Assembly (NCBI GenBank): GCA_949286775.1
Contig: CASEDW010000058.1
Span: forward strand, 1-13,518
Source: an uncultured Eubacteriales bacterium
GTDB taxonomy: Bacteria > Bacillota > Clostridia > Lachnospirales > Lachnospiraceae
Direction of reading: 5' to 3'
Length of the DNA stretch: 13,518 nt
The notes beneath the pieces are model-generated. The model did no database searches. It had not been told where the DNA came from and was given only the letters and a program-made list of their open reading frames with translations. Below are positions 1 to 8,372 of this stretch, one piece after another. The number at the start of each line of letters is the position of its first letter. Position 1 is the first letter of the stretch. The position numbers and the translations under genes are program-made.

Positions 1-567
1 GGTAAGATCGGGAATCATGACTGTTTTGCAGCCCGCTCTTGCAGCTGAAAGAGCTCCATTTGGAGAATCTTCGACGGCGATCGTTTCGTTTGGATTTACT
101 CCCAACTGGCGGCAGGCTTCAAGATATACGTCGGGAGAGGGTTTCCCTTCAGGAACATCCTGAGCGGACAGAACACGGTCAAAATATTTAAGAAGACCGA
201 CTGCTTCAAGCTGTTCTTTTGCTGAATCGGCGTTGGTAGCTGTAGCGACTGCAAGTATACATCCTTTTTTGGCAAGTTCCTCCAGGGCTTCGACGGCAAA
301 AGGCTTAAGGTCTACGCCGTTTTTTGATATAAGATCCAGAAAAATCTTTGTTCGCAGAGGGCGTATGTCATCCCAGGAAAGCTTTCCATTGGTAATTTCT
401 TTTACATAATCATATACAAAGGGTTTTCCGAGGCTGCGGAATCCGAGAGCCTGCGTGCGTGTTATTGGGTATCCTGCTTCTTTGAACGCTCCGAGATAGC
501 TTTTAAGATAATGTTTTTCGGTGTCCACGAGCGTTCCGTCTTTATCAAATAAAATTGCTTTTATCAT
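1..567 (-). CDS. HAD-superfamily phosphatase / beta-phosphoglucomutase-like hydrolase, 3' end outside the window
   Basis: Reading the minus strand from the ATG at 567-565 gives 189 codons that run off the left edge without a stop, so the protein is partial and lacks its C-terminal end. The N-terminus carries HAD motif I (FDKDGTLVD, nucleophile Asp8 and general acid/base Asp10). This is followed by a helical cap, motif II (ATATNA), the motif III Lys in EGKPSPDVY, and motif IV (EDSPNGALSA). The large subfamily-I cap and the conserved cap-core layout match the phosphoglycolate phosphatase / beta-phosphoglucomutase group. A Lys sits between the two motif I aspartates. An AGGAG (complement of 574-578) lies 6 nt before the ATG and fixes the start. 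The gene follows recJ on the same strand after 148 bp. The substrate cannot be told from sequence. Confidence 0.88.
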   Translation of the reverse strand, partial: MIKAILFDKDGTLVDTEKHYLKSYLGAFKEAGYPITRTQALGFRSLGKPFVYDYVKEITNGKLSWDDIRPLRTKIFLDLISKNGVDLKPFAVEALEELAKKGCILAVATATNADSAKEQLEAVGLLKYFDRVLSAQDVPEGKPSPDVYLEACRQLGVNPNETIAVEDSPNGALSAARAGCKTVMIPDLT

Positions 568-612
568 ATAATTCTCCTGTTATCGATATATTTTAATCTT
601 GAGAGAACAAAT

Positions 613-710
613 CAAATTTTTATACGTACTTTGTCGGCATTGATTACGACTAAAAATTAAGAAAACAAGTTTTTATACGTAAGCTAAGTTCAAGATTACG
701 CTAAAATTAG
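613..710. repeat. Imperfect tandem direct repeat, ~53-bp period, between recJ and the HAD gene
   Basis: Two copies (about 613-661 and 666-710) share both ends. Each begins CAA(A/G)TTTTTATACGTA (12 identical bases TTTTTATACGTA at 617-628 and 670-681) and ends GATTACG followed by CTAAAATTA-like bases (642-659 and 694-709). The 13-14 bp in the middle have diverged. Read on the minus strand, the transcription direction of the flanking genes, each unit gives CGTAATC, then 16-17 bp, then TATAAAAA. The duplication may therefore carry a doubled promoter or operator for the HAD gene. Function is inference. Confidence 0.7.
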
Positions 711-715
711 CAAAA

Positions 716-2422
716 TCACATATATTCCGAAATAATAATCTGAAGAGTTTTTCTTCCGCGGTATTCATTTATTGAAGGATAGTACGCGATAGAGACCGTA
801 TCGCGGGATTTTACATAATCTAAAAAACTCAGAGCGTCTCCAAAATAAATTGCGTCAATATAAAAAGAGTCCTTATCCGAGACTGTCATTTTTACGGCGT
901 TGCCATTTTTTCCTACGATAATCGGCCGTATTACCTTAACGCCTTTTTGAGCGAAAAGAGGTTTTTCGTTTCCTTTGCCGAAGGGGCGTATCTTTTCGAT
1001 ATCGCATACAAGGCCTTCTGAAATATAGCTTAACGGCATCACCATGTCAAGACGCAGTTTCCGGATCAGATCGTCGTCAGTCAGGACGCAGTTATCGTTT
1101 ATGGTTTTTCTGAAAACGTCCACATTTTCAAGATTTATTGACAGTCCGGCGGCAAGGGGATGTCCTCCGAATTTTATAAAAAGATCTTTGCATTTGCTCA
1201 TCTCCTCAAACATCGAAAATTCTTCGATCGAACGCCCCGAGCCTTTAACGGCGTTTTCAGAATCTGTCAGTACAAAAGAAGGTTTGTTGAATCGTTCACG
1301 AAGTCTGCCTGCTATTATGCCGGCGAGACTTTCATGACAGTCGGGAAGATAAACGACGAGAACGCGGTCATTTTTGACAGAAGTAGTTTCAACGATTTCA
1401 ACTGCTCTTTTGGCGTATTCTTCCGTCATGTCTTTGCGGCTCTGATTCAGATTGATAAGTTCAGAGGCAAGGGTAAGAGACTCGTCGTCATCAGAAGATA
1501 TCAGAAGCGAAAGAGCTTTTTGAGCCGTTTCAAGGCGGCCGCTGGCGTTTAAGCACGGTCCGATTACAAATCCTATTTTATAAGTATCTATTGCGGCGGG
1601 GTCGAGATTGTTGAGTCTTATTAGCGCATTTAATCCCGGATTAGATGTTTTTGACAGGCGTTTTAATCCTTCTTTTACGATTATCCTGTTTTCGCTTTTC
1701 AGCTCGACGATATCGCCTACTGTCGCTATCGCCGCGAATTCAACGAGATTTTCAAACTCAGACGTGGGAACGCCTGATTTCTCGAACAATACCTGAATGA
1801 GTTTCCATGCGATGCCCGCTCCGCAGAGTTCTTTAAAAGGATATCCGCAGGAAGCCTGCTTAGGGTCGACAACGGCGTCGGCAGGAGGTATTATCTGCGT
1901 CATGAGTTCAGGATCAAACGGAACCTCATGGTGGTCGGTGACTATAACAGTCATGCCGAGATCTTTTGCGTGCTTAATCTGTTCATACGCCGCGATGCCG
2001 TTGTCACATGTAAGGAGGGTGTCGATATTGTCATTGTGTGCCTCAGTAACGAAAGCGTCGTTGAGTCCGTAACCGTCTTTTATTCTGTCGGGAATCCGTT
2101 CATCCACGACGGCGCCGAGACGCTTCAGACCTGTTAAGAGTATGTATGTTGACATTACGCCGTCGATATCGTAATCGCCGATAATGCGGATTGTTTTTTG
2201 TTCGGCTATTTTAATAAGTAATAAATCGGCTGCTTTTTCCATATCCTTCATAAGGATCGGAGAGTAAAGATCGGAAAGAGTGCCGTTCAGATACATATTG
2301 ATGTCGGCATCTTCTGTAACGTCTCTGTTACGTATAAGGCGTGCTGTGACCTGATCTATGTGATATTTTGCCGCTATATTCTTAAAATCAGCTTTTTTCA
2401 TGCTGACTATCCATTTTTTCAT
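716..2422 (-). CDS. recJ: Single-stranded-DNA-specific 5'-3' exonuclease RecJ (DHH/DHHA1 family)
   Basis: This 568-residue protein has the ordered RecJ motifs. GDYDIDG lies at 82-88 (metal-binding aspartates), TCDNG at 138-142, the family-defining VTDHHEVP around 161-168 and a VVDPKQ loop at 184-189. The C-terminal DHHA1 half shows SGR (395-397) and GGHPLAAG (419-426), then an OB-like tail. In the RecJ family these residues coordinate Mn/Mg for 5'-3' degradation of single-stranded DNA in recombinational and mismatch repair. The length is normal for compact Clostridial RecJ. The start is the ATG at 2422, set by GGGAGA (complement of 2428-2433) 5 nt upstream. Met8 is a possible but poorer start because no comparable site precedes it. 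The gene is transcribed away from PFOR and probably together with the downstream HAD gene. Confidence 0.93.
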   Translation of the reverse strand: MKKWIVSMKKADFKNIAAKYHIDQVTARLIRNRDVTEDADINMYLNGTLSDLYSPILMKDMEKAADLLLIKIAEQKTIRIIGDYDIDGVMSTYILLTGLKRLGAVVDERIPDRIKDGYGLNDAFVTEAHNDNIDTLLTCDNGIAAYEQIKHAKDLGMTVIVTDHHEVPFDPELMTQIIPPADAVVDPKQASCGYPFKELCGAGIAWKLIQVLFEKSGVPTSEFENLVEFAAIATVGDIVELKSENRIIVKEGLKRLSKTSNPGLNALIRLNNLDPAAIDTYKIGFVIGPCLNASGRLETAQKALSLLISSDDDESLTLASELINLNQSRKDMTEEYAKRAVEIVETTSVKNDRVLVVYLPDCHESLAGIIAGRLRERFNKPSFVLTDSENAVKGSGRSIEEFSMFEEMSKCKDLFIKFGGHPLAAGLSINLENVDVFRKTINDNCVLTDDDLIRKLRLDMVMPLSYISEGLVCDIEKIRPFGKGNEKPLFAQKGVKVIRPIIVGKNGNAVKMTVSDKDSFYIDAIYFGDALSFLDYVKSRDTVSIAYYPSINEYRGRKTLQIIISEYM

Positions 2423-2469
2423 TGAGTTCTCCCGGAAATTTATATTTTAGAGTAAGATATGATGATACA

Positions 2470-2498
2470 ACTATATAAAATATGTATAAATTATTCAA
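2470..2498 (-). promoter_or_regulatory. Sigma-A promoter of recJ
   Basis: On the minus strand TTGAAT (complement of 2493-2498) is followed after exactly 17 bp by TATAGT (complement of 2470-2475). It lies about 50 bp ahead of the recJ start. Its -35 box is only 11 bp from the -35 box of the oppositely directed PFOR promoter. Confidence 0.65.
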
Positions 2499-2509
2499 GA
2501 GTTGTAATA

Positions 2510-2538
2510 TGGACAGAGGTGGTTTTAAGTGTTATAAT
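2510..2538 (+). promoter_or_regulatory. Sigma-A promoter of the PFOR gene
   Basis: TGGACA (2510-2515), a 17-bp spacer and a perfect TATAAT (2533-2538) form a near-consensus promoter. The predicted transcription start near 2545 leaves a 5' leader of about 60 nt. The strength suits a highly expressed fermentation enzyme. Confidence 0.8.
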
Positions 2539-2582
2539 GCGGTCGGTATGTAAAAAGATATAGTATTTATTTAGAGATTCTT

Positions 2583-2589
2583 AAGGAGG
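2583..2589 (+). promoter_or_regulatory. Shine-Dalgarno site of PFOR with unusually long spacing
   Basis: AAGGAGG is a full-strength site, but 14 nt separate it from the ATG at 2604, where 6-9 nt is usual. No in-frame ATG, GTG or TTG lies closer. The N-terminus encoded from 2604 (MARKMKTMDGN) matches the usual PFOR start, so the start call stands. Confidence 0.7.
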
Positions 2590-2603
2590 AAACAAAACAG
2601 GTT

Positions 2604-5600
2604 ATGGCAAGAAAAATGAAAACCATGGATGGAAACACAGCCGCTGCTCACGCGTCTTATGCGTTTACGGATGTCGCTGCTATCTATCCTATCACACCAT
2701 CTTCACCTATGGCTGAGCATACGGACGAGTGGGCTACACAGGGACGCAAAAACATGTTCGGACATGAAGTGCAGATCACAGAAATGCAGTCAGAGGCAGG
2801 TGCGGCAGGCGCTGTTCACGGATCGCTTGTAGCAGGCGCTCTTACTACGACATATACAGCGTCACAGGGACTTCTTCTCATGATCCCTAACCTCTATAAA
2901 ATAGCAGGCGAGCATCTTCCGGGCGTATTCAACGTATCAGCCCGCGCGGTAGCTTCACATGCCCTCAACATCTTTGGAGATCACTCAGACGTATACGCTT
3001 GCCGTCAGACAGGATGCGCTATGCTTTGCGAATCATCAGTTCAGGAAGTTATGGATCTTACTCCTGTAGCGCACTGCGCAGCTATTGAAGGAAAGATTCC
3101 GTTTATCAACTTCTTCGACGGATTCCGTACATCACATGAGCTTCAGAAGATCGAAACATGGGATTATGAGGATCTTAAAGAGATGGCTCCTATGGACGCT
3201 ATCAACGAATTCAGAAAAACAGCTTTAAATCCTAACCATGCTTGTCAGATGGGATCAGCTCAGAACCCTGATATTTTCTTCCAGGCAAGAGAGACAGTAA
3301 ATACTTCTTATAAAGAGCTTCCGGCTATCGTTGAGAAGTATATGAATAAAGTCAACGAAAAACTTGGCACGGATTATAAATTATTCAACTATTACGGAGC
3401 GCCTGACGCAGAGCATGTTATCATCGCTATGGGCTCTGTATGCGAAACTATCGAAGAGACTATCGATTATTTAAGAGGTCTCGGACGCAAAGTCGGCGTA
3501 GTTAAAGTACGCCTTTACCGTCCGTTTGTTCCGGAAAAACTTATCGAAGCTATTCCTGATACTGTAAAACAGATCTCTGTTCTTGACAGAACAAAAGAGC
3601 CGGGAGCTATCGGCGAGCCTCTTTACCTTGACGTTCTTGCTGCTCTTAAATTCAGCAAATTCGATCAGGTTCCTGTTTACACAGGCCGTTACGGACTTGG
3701 TTCAAACGATACTACACCGGCGCAGATCGTTGCTGTTTATGACAACACAGAAAAGAAAGAGTTTACTATCGGTATCGTAGACGATGTTACAAACCTTTCG
3801 CTTCCGGTTGGAGCTCCTATCGTTACAACTCCTGAAGGAACAATCAACTGCAAGTTCTGGGGACTCGGAGCTGACGGTACTGTAGGCGCTAATAAGAACT
3901 CAATCAAGATCATCGGTGACAACACAGACATGTACGCTCAGGCTTACTTTGATTATGACTCAAAGAAATCCGGCGGTATCACAATGTCACACCTCCGCTT
4001 CGGAAACAAACCGATCAAATCAACATACCTCATCCATAAAGCAAACTTTGTAGCATGCCACAACCCGGCATATATTACAAAGTACAACATGGTTCAGGAG
4101 CTTGTTGACGGCGGTACATTCCTTCTTAACTGCAAATGGGATATGGAAGGACTTGAGAAACATCTTCCGGGAGCGGTAAAAGCATATATTGCTAACCACA
4201 ACATCCAGTTCTACACAATCGACGGCGTTAAGATCGGTATTGAAGTAGGCATGGGACCGACAAGGATCAATACAATCCTTCAGTCTGCATTCTTCAAGCT
4301 TGCTAACATTATTCCTCAGGAAAAAGCTATCGAGCTTATGAAAGCGGCCGCAAAAGCTACTTACGGACGTAAGGGCGACGATGTAGTTGCTAAAAACTGG
4401 GCGGCTATCGACGCCGGAGCAGATCAGGCAGTTAAAGTAGAAGTACCTGAAAGCTGGAAGAACGCTGATCAGAACGATGGCATTACATTTACACATACGG
4501 ATAAAGGAAGCAAAGAGCTTCAGGATTTCGTAAACAATATTCAGTCAAAAGTAAACGCACAGGAAGGAAACGACCTGCCTGTATCAGCGCTTATGCCATA
4601 CATGAACGGTTATACTCCGTCAGGCGCTGCGGCATACGAGAAACGTGGAGTTGCGGTATCAGTACCTGTTTGGGATTCAACAAAATGTATCCAGTGTAAC
4701 AGATGTTCATACGTATGTCCTCACGCTGTAATCCGTCCGGTAGCTATTTCACCTGAAGAACTCAGCGCTTCACCTGTAGCTATCAACGCTATCGACCTTA
4801 AACCTGCGGTAGGAGATTACAAGTTTACAATCAGCGTTTCAGCTCTTGACTGTACAGGATGCGGATCATGCGTAAATGTTTGTCCTGCAAAAGAAAAAGC
4901 CATCACAATGACACCGCTCGATGACGCTGTATTCCAGCAGGCACAGTTTGATTACACAGTAACTCTTCCGGACAAAGAAGATGTTATCGCAAAATATAAA
5001 GAGACAACAGTAAAAGGAAGCCAGTTCAGAAAACCGCTCCTCGAGTTCTCAGGCGCATGCGGCGGCTGCGGCGAGACTCCATATGCTAAGCTCATCACAC
5101 AGCTTTTCGGCGACAGAATGTACATCGCCAACGCTACAGGATGTTCTTCAATCTGGGGTAACTCATCACCTTCGACGCCTTATACAACAAACTTCGAAGG
5201 AAAAGGACCGGCATGGAATAACTCACTCTTCGAGGACGCTGCTGAGTTCGGATACGGTATGCTTCTTGCGCAGAACGCTCTCCGCGACGGAATCAAAGAG
5301 AAAGTTGAAGTTATCCTTGGAAGAGAAGAAGCTGATCCTGCTATCAAAGCAGCAGCAAAAGAATGGCTTGATTCCTTCGGCGTAGGCATCGCTAACGGCG
5401 CGGCTTCTGATAAACTCATCGCGGCTATCGAAGCAAAAGCAGACAGATGCGACGAATGCCAGTATATTCTTGACAACAAAGATTTCCTCGCTAAGAAATC
5501 ACAGTGGGTATTCGGCGGCGACGGATGGGGATACGATATCGGCTTCGGCGGCGTAGACCACATCCTTGCATCAGGAAAAGATATCAACGTAATGATTTTT

Positions 5601-6158
5601 GATACAGAGGTTTACTCAAATACAGGCGGTCAGGCTTCTAAAGCTACTCCTACAGGAGCAATCGCTCAGTTCGCTTCAGGCGGAAAAGAAGTTAAGAAGA
5701 AAGATATCGCTTCTATAGCAATGAGCTACGGATATGTATATGTCGCTCAGATCGCTATGGGCGCTGATATGAACCAGACTGTAAAAGCAATCGCTGAGGC
5801 GGAGGCTTATCCGGGACCATCGCTTATCATTGCTTACGCACCATGTATCAACCATGGTATCAAGAAAGGCATGTCAAAAGCTCAGACAGAGGAAGAGCTT
5901 GCCGTTAAATCAGGATACTGGCATCTGTTCAGATACAATCCTGCTCTTAAAGAGGAAGGAAAAGCAGCGTTCGCTCTTGATTCAAAGGCTCCTACAGAGT
6001 CATATCAGGAATTCCTTGACGGAGAAGTACGTTATAATTCTCTTAAACGCGCTAATCCTGCTAAAGCAGAGAGACTCTTTGCTAAATCTGAGGCGGAAGC
6101 TAAAGAAAGATATGAGTACCTGAACAAACTTATCGCTCTATACGGAGAGGATAAATAA
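2604..6158 (+). CDS. nifJ: Pyruvate:ferredoxin (flavodoxin) oxidoreductase, single-chain
   Basis: The 1184-residue chain has the usual length of homodimeric PFOR, which converts pyruvate and CoA to acetyl-CoA and CO2 and passes electrons to ferredoxin. The N-terminal domain carries AAIYPITPSSPMAE. A two-[4Fe-4S] ferredoxin domain has Cys695/698/701/705 and Cys750/753/756/760. The TPP-binding domain holds the proximal cluster ligands Cys819, Cys822 (CGGCGE), Cys847 and Cys1081, spaced like the four cluster cysteines of the Desulfovibrio africanus enzyme. It also has the TPP/Mg motif GDGWGYDIG, with Asp973 and Asn1006 in SNTGGQ. No key residue is missing. Codon choice is strongly biased (AAC, TTC, GAC-rich) compared with the pilus genes, as expected for a highly expressed gene. 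The gene is monocistronic, between its own promoter and a terminator. It could also be named por. Confidence 0.97.
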   Translation: MARKMKTMDGNTAAAHASYAFTDVAAIYPITPSSPMAEHTDEWATQGRKNMFGHEVQITEMQSEAGAAGAVHGSLVAGALTTTYTASQGLLLMIPNLYKIAGEHLPGVFNVSARAVASHALNIFGDHSDVYACRQTGCAMLCESSVQEVMDLTPVAHCAAIEGKIPFINFFDGFRTSHELQKIETWDYEDLKEMAPMDAINEFRKTALNPNHACQMGSAQNPDIFFQARETVNTSYKELPAIVEKYMNKVNEKLGTDYKLFNYYGAPDAEHVIIAMGSVCETIEETIDYLRGLGRKVGVVKVRLYRPFVPEKLIEAIPDTVKQISVLDRTKEPGAIGEPLYLDVLAALKFSKFDQVPVYTGRYGLGSNDTTPAQIVAVYDNTEKKEFTIGIVDDVTNLSLPVGAPIVTTPEGTINCKFWGLGADGTVGANKNSIKIIGDNTDMYAQAYFDYDSKKSGGITMSHLRFGNKPIKSTYLIHKANFVACHNPAYITKYNMVQELVDGGTFLLNCKWDMEGLEKHLPGAVKAYIANHNIQFYTIDGVKIGIEVGMGPTRINTILQSAFFKLANIIPQEKAIELMKAAAKATYGRKGDDVVAKNWAAIDAGADQAVKVEVPESWKNADQNDGITFTHTDKGSKELQDFVNNIQSKVNAQEGNDLPVSALMPYMNGYTPSGAAAYEKRGVAVSVPVWDSTKCIQCNRCSYVCPHAVIRPVAISPEELSASPVAINAIDLKPAVGDYKFTISVSALDCTGCGSCVNVCPAKEKAITMTPLDDAVFQQAQFDYTVTLPDKEDVIAKYKETTVKGSQFRKPLLEFSGACGGCGETPYAKLITQLFGDRMYIANATGCSSIWGNSSPSTPYTTNFEGKGPAWNNSLFEDAAEFGYGMLLAQNALRDGIKEKVEVILGREEADPAIKAAAKEWLDSFGVGIANGAASDKLIAAIEAKADRCDECQYILDNKDFLAKKSQWVFGGDGWGYDIGFGGVDHILASGKDINVMIFDTEVYSNTGGQASKATPTGAIAQFASGGKEVKKKDIASIAMSYGYVYVAQIAMGADMNQTVKAIAEAEAYPGPSLIIAYAPCINHGIKKGMSKAQTEEELAVKSGYWHLFRYNPALKEEGKAAFALDSKAPTESYQEFLDGEVRYNSLKRANPAKAERLFAKSEAEAKERYEYLNKLIALYGEDK

Positions 6159-6176
6159 AAAGAATAAGTAATATCA

Positions 6177-6217
6177 AGGGACGTTTTCTCAAATGGGAAG
6201 CGTCCCTGATTTTTTTT
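6177..6217 (+). terminator. Rho-independent terminator after PFOR
   Basis: The outer stem AGGGACG (6177-6183) pairs with CGTCCCT (6201-6207). An inner stem TTCTC (6186-6190) pairs with GGGAA (6195-6199) around an AAAT loop. A run of eight T (6210-6217) follows. It starts about 18 nt after the PFOR stop codon and separates PFOR from the lipoprotein gene. Confidence 0.92.
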
Positions 6218-6226
6218 AATTTCAAT

Positions 6227-6255
6227 TTGACCATTCGCCGTATAAAATTTATAAT
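6227..6255 (+). promoter_or_regulatory. Sigma-A promoter of the transglutaminase / pilus-like cluster
   Basis: TTGACC (6227-6232), 17 bp, then perfect TATAAT (6250-6255). The predicted start near 6262 gives a leader of about 35 nt. This is the only strong promoter I see ahead of the 6297-11426 gene set, so it may drive the whole cluster. Confidence 0.75.
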
Positions 6256-6296
6256 TTAATCAGCAATATTTTTCAGGGAGACTTGCTTGCGATATT

Positions 6297-7256
6297 ATGT
6301 TTAATATAAAGAAACCGATGTGTATTTTTATAGCTTTGACGCTTGTATTTTCAGCTGCCGGATGTTCATCAGGCGGCGGATCAGGCGTGTCTTCAGATGG
6401 CGGACATAATATGGCGGATTCATCAAATGAGCCTGAAGAACATAGAGAAACCCACACGGAATTTCTGACTGCGGATCCGTCAGGAGAAGTCGTCTATGGA
6501 GACGAAACGGCTTCTATAGACGCTTCGAACACAGGAGACGGTTATGTCTGCGTATTTTACAATGGTAATTCAGAAAAAGCGAAGACCCAGATCGTAGATC
6601 CGAATGGTGAAAAATACATTTACAATCTCGTAAAAGGCGAGGAGAATATATTTCCATTTTCAGACGGCGACGGAAAGTACGAAGTTTCAGTGCTTGAACA
6701 CATCGAAAATTCATCCTATGCGGTTCTGTTGTCTCAGGAAATAGATGTAAAACTGAAAGACGAGTTTACGCCGTTTTTGTATCCTAATCAGTATGTGCAG
6801 TTTAAAAAAGGCGACGATGTGACCACTCTTGGCATAGAATTGTCAGATGAGTCTTCAAACGACATAGATTATCTGACACAGGTTTATCATTATGTGATAA
6901 ACAATATTTCATATGACGTGGATTTTGCCGAAGAAGTCACTACTATATATATTCCGGATCTATCGAAAACCCTCGAAACAAAAAAGGGAATCTGTTTCGA
7001 TTACGCGTCCCTTATGGCGGCGCTGCTTAGATCCCAGGGAATCCCTACGAAGCTTGTATTCGGATACTCAGGAACTTTGTATCACGCCTGGATAAGCGTA
7101 TATACTGATGAGACAGGATGGCTTGACAATGTGATACAGTTTGACGGCCATACGTGGTATCTTCTCGATCCGACGCTCGCGGCTAATAATCAGGAGAGCT
7201 TTACGCGCGATTATATAAGCAACGGCGACAATTATACAGAAAAATTCAAGTATTAA
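6297..7256 (+). CDS. Secreted lipoprotein with a transglutaminase-like (cysteine protease fold) domain
   Basis: The 319-residue protein opens with a short basic region and a hydrophobic stretch ending in a lipobox (SAAGC, lipidated Cys23), then a Gly/Ser-rich linker to about residue 50. Residues ~60-170 look beta-rich. The C-terminal half is a transglutaminase core: Cys233 in KGICFDYASL, His263 in YHAWIS and Asp291 in LLDPT form the expected Cys-His-Asp triad, so the enzyme looks active. Family members act as protein cross-linkers or as peptidases; the sequence does not say which. It should be anchored on the outer face of the membrane. The ATG at 6297 follows a rather distant AGGGA (6275-6279); Met8 is another possible start. 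It lies 63 bp ahead of the pilus-like platform gene on the same strand, so cotranscription is plausible. Confidence 0.85.
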   Translation: MFNIKKPMCIFIALTLVFSAAGCSSGGGSGVSSDGGHNMADSSNEPEEHRETHTEFLTADPSGEVVYGDETASIDASNTGDGYVCVFYNGNSEKAKTQIVDPNGEKYIYNLVKGEENIFPFSDGDGKYEVSVLEHIENSSYAVLLSQEIDVKLKDEFTPFLYPNQYVQFKKGDDVTTLGIELSDESSNDIDYLTQVYHYVINNISYDVDFAEEVTTIYIPDLSKTLETKKGICFDYASLMAALLRSQGIPTKLVFGYSGTLYHAWISVYTDETGWLDNVIQFDGHTWYLLDPTLAANNQESFTRDYISNGDNYTEKFKY

Positions 7257-7269
7257 TCAAAATGAGTTG

Positions 7270-7288
7270 CCAGGGCGAAAGACTCTGG
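7270..7288 (+). other. Small RNA hairpin between the lipoprotein gene and the platform gene
   Basis: CCAGGG (7270-7275) pairs with CTCTGG (7283-7288, one G-U pair) around the loop CGAAAGA. No T run follows, so it is not a standard terminator. It may be a processing or attenuation point inside the cluster. Confidence 0.45.
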
Positions 7289-7319
7289 AAAAATTAATTA
7301 AACTTAATGAGGTGCCTTC

Positions 7320-8372
7320 ATGAAACAAAAAAAGAATTTAAAACCTCTGTCATTTTCCGAGATATCTCTGTTCTGCGAGCAGCTTTCGATGACGCTGCGC
7401 GCCGGAATTTCAGCGGCGGAAGGAATACGTATTCTCTATGACGAGTCGAAAAACGCTCAGGAACGTGAAATTTTAGGATGTATTATAGAACATTTGGAAA
7501 ATCTTGAAAGTCTTCACGATTCTCTTGCGGCTTCGAAGGTTTTTCCAAAATATATGCTGAATATGATACGTATAGGAGAAGAAACAGGAACGCTGGATGA
7601 AGTTACGGCTTCTTTAAGCGAATATTACGATCATGAAGACTCAGTAAAAAAATATATAAGAGAGTCAGTAACTTCGCCTGTCATAATGTCCTCGATGATA
7701 ATAGCGGTAATTATAGTACTGCTTGTGAAAGTAATGCCGATATTCAATCAGGTATATATGCAGCTTGGCTCAGAACTTACCGGATTTTCAGGATTTCTTC
7801 TTGAGCTTGGAAACGCCATCGCCACATACAGTATTCCTATTATTCTCATAGCGGCATTAATAGTATTTTTGCTGATATTTGGCTTCAGAACAGAAAAAGG
7901 AAAAAACATAAGACGTGATCTCGCGTATAAAACGGGTATTTCAAAATCTTATTTTGAAGATCTTGCGGCTATGCGCTTTGCAGCGGGCATGGCGCTTGTG
8001 TTAAAAACGGGCATGTCGCCTGACAGCGGTATAGACCTCGTAAGCGATTCCGTCGAAGATCCGTTTTTCGCAGAAAAACTTGAAATTGTCAAAAGCAAAC
8101 TTCATGAAGGAGTAAGTTTCACTGACGCTGTCTTTGACGCCGGAATCTTTTCAGGAAGCTACGCGCGTATGCTCAGCGTAGGAAGCAGATCGGGCGCGAC
8201 CGATACCGTGATGGCAAGAATAGCCCAGCTGTATCGTGAAAATGTGAACACGCGGGTAAGGAATCGCATTGCCAGAATAGAACCGGCTCTCGTCATAACG
8301 ATGTCAGTTTTTGTCGGATGTATCCTTCTCTCTGTAATGCTTCCGCTGATAGGAATCCTGTCGGGTATCTGA
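7320..8372 (+). CDS. Type II secretion / type IV pilus inner-membrane platform protein (GspF/PilC family)
   Basis: The 350-residue protein is an intact member of the GspF/PilC family, the membrane platform on which the ATPase acts to insert or remove pilin subunits. It shows the two tandem F domains. The first (about 14-135) carries FPKYMLNMIRIGEETGTL and the second (about 215-340) carries YARMLSVGSRSGATD. There are three membrane segments near residues 119-141, 168-188 and 322-345, the usual family topology. At 350 residues it is somewhat shorter than the ~400 of Gram-negative PilC, as is common in Firmicutes (compare ComGB). The start is supported by GAGGTG (7309-7314) 5 nt before the ATG. 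It is the first structural gene of the pilus-like operon. Its stop codon directly abuts the palindrome at 8373. Confidence 0.92.
   Translation: MKQKKNLKPLSFSEISLFCEQLSMTLRAGISAAEGIRILYDESKNAQEREILGCIIEHLENLESLHDSLAASKVFPKYMLNMIRIGEETGTLDEVTASLSEYYDHEDSVKKYIRESVTSPVIMSSMIIAVIIVLLVKVMPIFNQVYMQLGSELTGFSGFLLELGNAIATYSIPIILIAALIVFLLIFGFRTEKGKNIRRDLAYKTGISKSYFEDLAAMRFAAGMALVLKTGMSPDSGIDLVSDSVEDPFFAEKLEIVKSKLHEGVSFTDAVFDAGIFSGSYARMLSVGSRSGATDTVMARIAQLYRENVNTRVRNRIARIEPALVITMSVFVGCILLSVMLPLIGILSGI

Noticed and set aside
1160..1552. Plus-strand open frame of 130 codons opposite recJ
   Set aside because: It is antisense to conserved RecJ motifs and its translation has no recognisable domain.
4020..4496. 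Minus-strand open frame of 158 codons inside PFOR
   Set aside because: It is a shadow of the strongly coding PFOR frame, has no family-like motif and no ribosome-binding site. Skewed codon use of a highly expressed gene commonly opens long antisense frames.
7257..7319. Cyclic-di-GMP or other riboswitch ahead of the platform gene
   Set aside because: The gap is only 63 nt and shows a single 6-bp hairpin. No conserved aptamer core could be recognised.
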